Below are positions 61,032 through 64,000 of a stretch of DNA of 64,000 bases, one piece after another. The position numbers and the translations under genes were made by a program. The stretch lies in NCBI RefSeq assembly GCF_003841505.1, contig NZ_REGA01000005.1:186001-250000 (forward strand), written 5' to 3'. The first letter of the stretch is position 1. Each line of letters begins with the position of its first letter. The notes below the pieces were generated by a model that saw only the letters and a list, made by a program, of their open reading frames with translations, did not search any database and was not told the origin of the DNA. Source of the stretch: Natrarchaeobius chitinivorans. Its GTDB lineage: Archaea > Halobacteriota > Halobacteria > Halobacteriales > Natrialbaceae.

Positions 61032-61589
61032 ATGCTCACTGAACTCTTCGCTCCCGCGCTGTACGAGACGTTGTTTCCCGCCGGGATCAGCCGATACGCC
61101 GTCGGCGGACTGCTCGTCGGGCTCGGAGCCGTCGTCATCTATCTCGGCACCGGCATTCCCGCCGGCGCGAGCACGTTTCTCGAGTCGACGCTGAGCTACG
61201 TCTCCCAGCAGTCGCGGTTCCAGCGGTATCGCGGCTCGAGAGACTGGCGGATCGTCTTCACGCTCGGCATCGTCGCGGGTGCGGCGGTGTACGCGCTGAC
61301 GTTCCAGTCGGGACTGGTCTCGAGCGGACTCTACCAGCCCGGTGGGACTGGCGAGTTGCGCGAGGTCGGCGGGGTGACGATCTGGCTGACCGACGTCCAG
61401 CCCTGGCGGCTGTTCCTCGGCGGGATCCTCGTCGGAATCGGTACCAGGATCGGTAAAGGATGTACCTCGGGCCACGGCGTCTGTGGCGTCGGCTCGGCCT
61501 CGAAGACGTCGATCGTGGGCGTGATCACGTTCCTGATCGTCGCGATCGGGACGGCCCAGGTCGTGATGGCACTGGGGGTGACACCGTAA
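61032..61589 (+). CDS. YeeE/YedE family transporter, first half
   Basis: A 185-residue membrane protein with four or five spans and the family motif GKGCTSGHGVCGVGS (about residues 140-154). Characterised YeeE/TsuA proteins take up thiosulfate through conserved cysteines, and two are present here in CTSGHGVC. It is half the length of the single-chain transporters; the next gene supplies the other half. Confidence 0.88.
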   Translation: MLTELFAPALYETLFPAGISRYAVGGLLVGLGAVVIYLGTGIPAGASTFLESTLSYVSQQSRFQRYRGSRDWRIVFTLGIVAGAAVYALTFQSGLVSSGLYQPGGTGELREVGGVTIWLTDVQPWRLFLGGILVGIGTRIGKGCTSGHGVCGVGSASKTSIVGVITFLIVAIGTAQVVMALGVTP

Positions 61590-61590
61590 T

Positions 61591-62052
61591 ATGAGTCGAA
61601 ATCGACATCCCCTGTTCATGCCGCTGATCTTCGTCGGTGGGCTGATCTTCGGCTTCGGGCTCGGCTTCAGCCACATGGCCCGTCCCGAGGTCGTCCTGAA
61701 CTTCCTGCAGTTTACGGACTTCGGGTTGCTGTTCGTGATGGGCGGTGCGGCGGTCGTCACCGGCATCGCCTTTGCACTGGTTCCGCGACTGCTCGAGCGC
61801 GCGCCGCTGACGGGTGACACCTACGGTCGACGGCTCAAATCCTTCGACCGCAACGTCCTGATCGGCGGCGGAATCTTCGGCGTCGGCTGGGGCCTGTCAG
61901 GGATCTGTCCGGGCGCGGCCTACGCCAGCCTCGGCGTCGGCAACGTGACGATCCTCTGGGCGCTGGCTGGCATGTTCGTCGGCGCTTATCTGCAAGGCTT
62001 CTGGCGCAGTCAGCGCGCCGAGTCCGCGACGACGCCCGCAGGCGCTGACTGA
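61591..62052 (+). CDS. YeeE/YedE family transporter, second half
   Basis: A 153-residue partner of the preceding gene, 1 bp away. It carries GLSGICPGAAYASLG near residue 105, the matching C-terminal-half motif. The two are likely co-translated and assemble into one transporter of thiosulfate or another sulfur compound, next to the rhodanese-dioxygenase that could use it. Confidence 0.88.
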   Translation: MSRNRHPLFMPLIFVGGLIFGFGLGFSHMARPEVVLNFLQFTDFGLLFVMGGAAVVTGIAFALVPRLLERAPLTGDTYGRRLKSFDRNVLIGGGIFGVGWGLSGICPGAAYASLGVGNVTILWALAGMFVGAYLQGFWRSQRAESATTPAGAD

Positions 62053-62199
62053 CTGTAGTCGTTGTTTTCCGTCATTGCAATCCTGCTCGAGGACTTCGTG
62101 AGCGATCGCCTCGATCCCTGGAGTAGCCGATTCCTGCTCGATCGGTAGTCGGCCACCGGTGCGTTTATGCCGAGAGTACACGTACGTTTACGTGTACAC

Positions 62200-62436
62200 A
62201 TGGCAACGAAGACGGTGACGATCACCGAGGAAGCCTACGAGCGACTCAAATCGCACAAGCGGGAGGGAGAAAGCTTCACGGATACCGTTCTTCGGCTTAC
62301 CGAAGCGAACGAGGACGTGATGAAGGGCTTCGGAGCGCTCGCTGACGACGATGGATTCGCCGAAGCTGCTGGACGGACCCACGACGCGTTCGACGACGCG
62401 TTCGACGACCGACGCGACGGACGGTACGAAGAATGA
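62200..62436 (+). CDS. vapB: VapB-type antitoxin
   Basis: A 78-residue protein of the archaeal VapB (DUF217-like) group: KTVTITEEAYERLKSHKREG, then FTDTVLRLTE, and an acidic C-terminal half that would bind the toxin. It overlaps the toxin gene by 4 bp (ATGA), the classic toxin-antitoxin layout. Start at 62200. Confidence 0.87.
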   Translation: MATKTVTITEEAYERLKSHKREGESFTDTVLRLTEANEDVMKGFGALADDDGFAEAAGRTHDAFDDAFDDRRDGRYEE

Positions 62437-62819
62437 TCGCGTTCGATTCGTCGTTTCTGGTCGATTATCTTCGCGGACGAGACGCCGCTCGGTCGTTTCT
62501 GGAACGGCGAGACGAACCCGTTTACTACGTTCCGACGATCGTCCTGTTCGAGTTGTACCGAGACGCAGCGTGGGCCGACGATAGTTCGATCGACGTCGTC
62601 TCGGAGAGTCTCGACTGGCTGGAACCGCTGGATTTCGACGCGGACGCGACGCTCGAGGCTGCTCACGTTCACGCGGAACTGCTCGCGAACGGGACGCAAA
62701 TCAACGTCGCGGACGTCATGATCGCCGGCGTCTGTCGTCACCACGGCGCGTCGATCGTGACCAGCGATGGCGACTTCGAGGCCGTCGACGGCCTCGAGAC
62801 GATTCATTACGATCGGTGA
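62433..62819 (+). CDS. vapC: VapC-type PIN-domain ribonuclease toxin
   Basis: A 128-residue PIN protein. Acidic metal ligands expected for the nuclease are visible: Asp5 in IAFDSSFLVDYL, Glu in TIVLFELY, Asp in NVADVMIAG and Asp in VTSDGDF. The family cleaves RNA, often tRNA, when free of its antitoxin. It pairs with the gene before it. Confidence 0.88.
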   Translation: MIAFDSSFLVDYLRGRDAARSFLERRDEPVYYVPTIVLFELYRDAAWADDSSIDVVSESLDWLEPLDFDADATLEAAHVHAELLANGTQINVADVMIAGVCRHHGASIVTSDGDFEAVDGLETIHYDR

Positions 62820-62939
62820 GGCTGTCCGGAATTATGAGAAGCGCGGATAGTGCGAACAGGAGTGACGCCTCTCGACTCCCTTCTCACGTATCTGCCGGCC
62901 GAAACGAACGTTTATTCGATGGAGACGATAAGTTCCCAC

Positions 62940-64000
62940 ATGGAGACGCCTTCGGGTTCCGCTTCGGTCGCCGCCGACGAGTCGGCAGGGCTGGCGGAAC
63001 GGCTGGACGTTCGGCGGCAGGCGGTTTTCGTCGCCCTCACGTTCCTCGGGATGGTCGGTGGACTCCTCGGGGGCTGGTTCGACGCTCCGTCGTCGTTCGT
63101 CTGGGGCTGTTATGCGGTCGCCTACGTCTTCGGCGGCTGGTACGGGCTCAAAGCGAGCGTCGCGGCGTTACGAGAGCCCGCGGTGGAAATCGACCTCCTG
63201 ATGATTATCGCCGCACTCGGCGCGCTCTACATCGGCGCGCCGTTCGAGGGCGCGATGCTTCTGTTTCTGTTTTCGCTGTCGGGCGTCCTCGAGGAGTACG
63301 CGATGGGGCGCTCGCGAACCGCGATCAAGTCGCTGATCGAGATGCGACCGGAGTCCGCCCGGATACTCCGCGACGGCGAGGAAGTGACGACCCGAATCGA
63401 CGACGTCGACGTCGGCGACGTGTTCGTCGTTCGTCCCGGGGATCGACTGCCACTCGACGGCGTCGTCGAAACCGGCGAGAGCACGGTCGATCAGTCGTCG
63501 CTCACTGGCGAGTCGGTTCCGGTCCCGAAAGAACCCGGAGACGAGGTGTTCAGCGGGACGATCAACGAGACGGGCAGCCTCGAGGTCCGCGTAACCCGGG
63601 AGTCCCACGAGTCGGCGATTTCGCGGCTCATCCATATGGTCGAAAAGGCCCAAGAAAAGCGCGCGCCGACCCAGCAACTCATCGATCGTTTCGAACAGCC
63701 GTACGTGCTGGGCGTCTTCGCGATGACGGCAGTCGCGATCGTGCTCCCACTCTGGCTGCTAGAGCACCCGTTCGAGCCGACGTTCTACCGCGCCATGACG
63801 CTCATGGTCGCGGCCTCGCCCTGTGCGGTCATCATCTCGACGCCGGCGGCGGTGCTCTCGGCGATCTCCGCCGGCGGCCGCCAGGGCGTCCTGTTCAAAG
63901 GCGGCGAACACATCGAGACGGCCGGAAACGTCGACGCGATCGCCTTCGACAAAACGGGAACGCTGACGGAGGGGAACACGCGGCTGACCGACGTGACCGC
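62940..64000 (+). CDS. P1B-type heavy metal ATPase, N-terminal part (runs off the window)
   Basis: The first 353 residues of a metal-pumping P-type ATPase. Visible are four spans, the TGES actuator motif, the intramembrane metal site as SPC (AASPCAVIIS) and the phosphorylation motif DKTGTLTEG. The SPC motif rather than CPC points to the P1B-4 group, which moves cobalt, iron or zinc. There is no N-terminal heavy-metal-associated domain. The ATG at 62940 lies about 27 bp after a TATA-like TTTATTCG; ATG 62919 would add seven residues. The gene continues past 64000. Confidence 0.88.
   Translation, partial: METPSGSASVAADESAGLAERLDVRRQAVFVALTFLGMVGGLLGGWFDAPSSFVWGCYAVAYVFGGWYGLKASVAALREPAVEIDLLMIIAALGALYIGAPFEGAMLLFLFSLSGVLEEYAMGRSRTAIKSLIEMRPESARILRDGEEVTTRIDDVDVGDVFVVRPGDRLPLDGVVETGESTVDQSSLTGESVPVPKEPGDEVFSGTINETGSLEVRVTRESHESAISRLIHMVEKAQEKRAPTQQLIDRFEQPYVLGVFAMTAVAIVLPLWLLEHPFEPTFYRAMTLMVAASPCAVIISTPAAVLSAISAGGRQGVLFKGGEHIETAGNVDAIAFDKTGTLTEGNTRLTDVT

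Noticed and set aside
1-64000. tRNA or rRNA genes
   Set aside because: No cloverleaf-like pattern with conserved T-loop sequence and no rRNA-like stretch was noticed on either strand; a dedicated RNA search was not possible.

Overview
The window looks like chromosome from a neutrophilic or alkaliphilic extreme halophile of the class Halobacteria. The coding sequence is GC-rich, the proteins are very acidic, and promoters are short TATA boxes about 25-30 bp before leaderless starts. Several genes are typically haloarchaeal: AMP phosphorylase, halobacterial-type 2Fe-2S ferredoxin, HalOD1 proteins, DUF7344-like winged helices, an ADP-dependent sugar kinase, HemAT and an IS6-type insertion sequence. 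No rRNA, tRNA or CRISPR was found.

Layout. 0.1-8.9 kb: AMP phosphorylase, membrane proteins, a GT2 glycosyltransferase, a divergent phosphoribosyltransferase/hydrolase pair and a Tat lipoprotein cupredoxin. 9.4-16.9 kb: a tandem universal stress protein (Usp) fused to a 2Fe-2S ferredoxin, followed by a ferric-reductase-like membrane protein; then a Ca2+-type P-ATPase and three more Usp genes. 17-23.3 kb: FMN-binding protein, TIM-barrel epimerase, a two-zinc-ribbon regulator, a gutted ABC ATPase and an RND/MMPL exporter. 23.3-28.1 kb: an AT-richer accessory stretch with small regulators (HalOD1, DUF7344-like, Lrp) and a recently inserted IS6 element. 28.1-38.8 kb: central carbon and trehalose genes (sulfatase, GAPDH, ADP-dependent kinase, PEP synthase, sugar nucleotidyltransferase, TreT). 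39.5-45 kb: more Usp genes, HemAT and an MFS transporter.

45-62 kb is the most interesting part. It holds a sulfur/thiol-handling neighbourhood: VKOR-like protein, TauE/SafE exporter, OsmC, DsrE, thioredoxin, YqcI/YcgG protein, DsrE2, TusA, a rhodanese-persulfide dioxygenase fusion and two YeeE/YedE half-transporters. Two paralogous winged-helix regulators share a three-cysteine N-terminal motif. An AT-rich motif, ACAATATT or a close variant, lies in front of most of these transcription units, including both regulators. I propose, as inference, one thiol- or persulfide-responsive regulon. The window ends with a VapBC pair and the start of a P1B-type metal ATPase.

Between genes lie several repeat families. 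An 82-bp imperfect palindrome occurs in at least eight copies, with compensatory base changes, often touching stop codons. A second hairpin repeat has three copies, there is a 101-bp MITE-like element, and there are short tandem repeats. Ten genes carry fourteen Usp domains. Decay is also visible: a ClC channel fragment, two single-base frameshifts and an internally deleted ABC ATPase.
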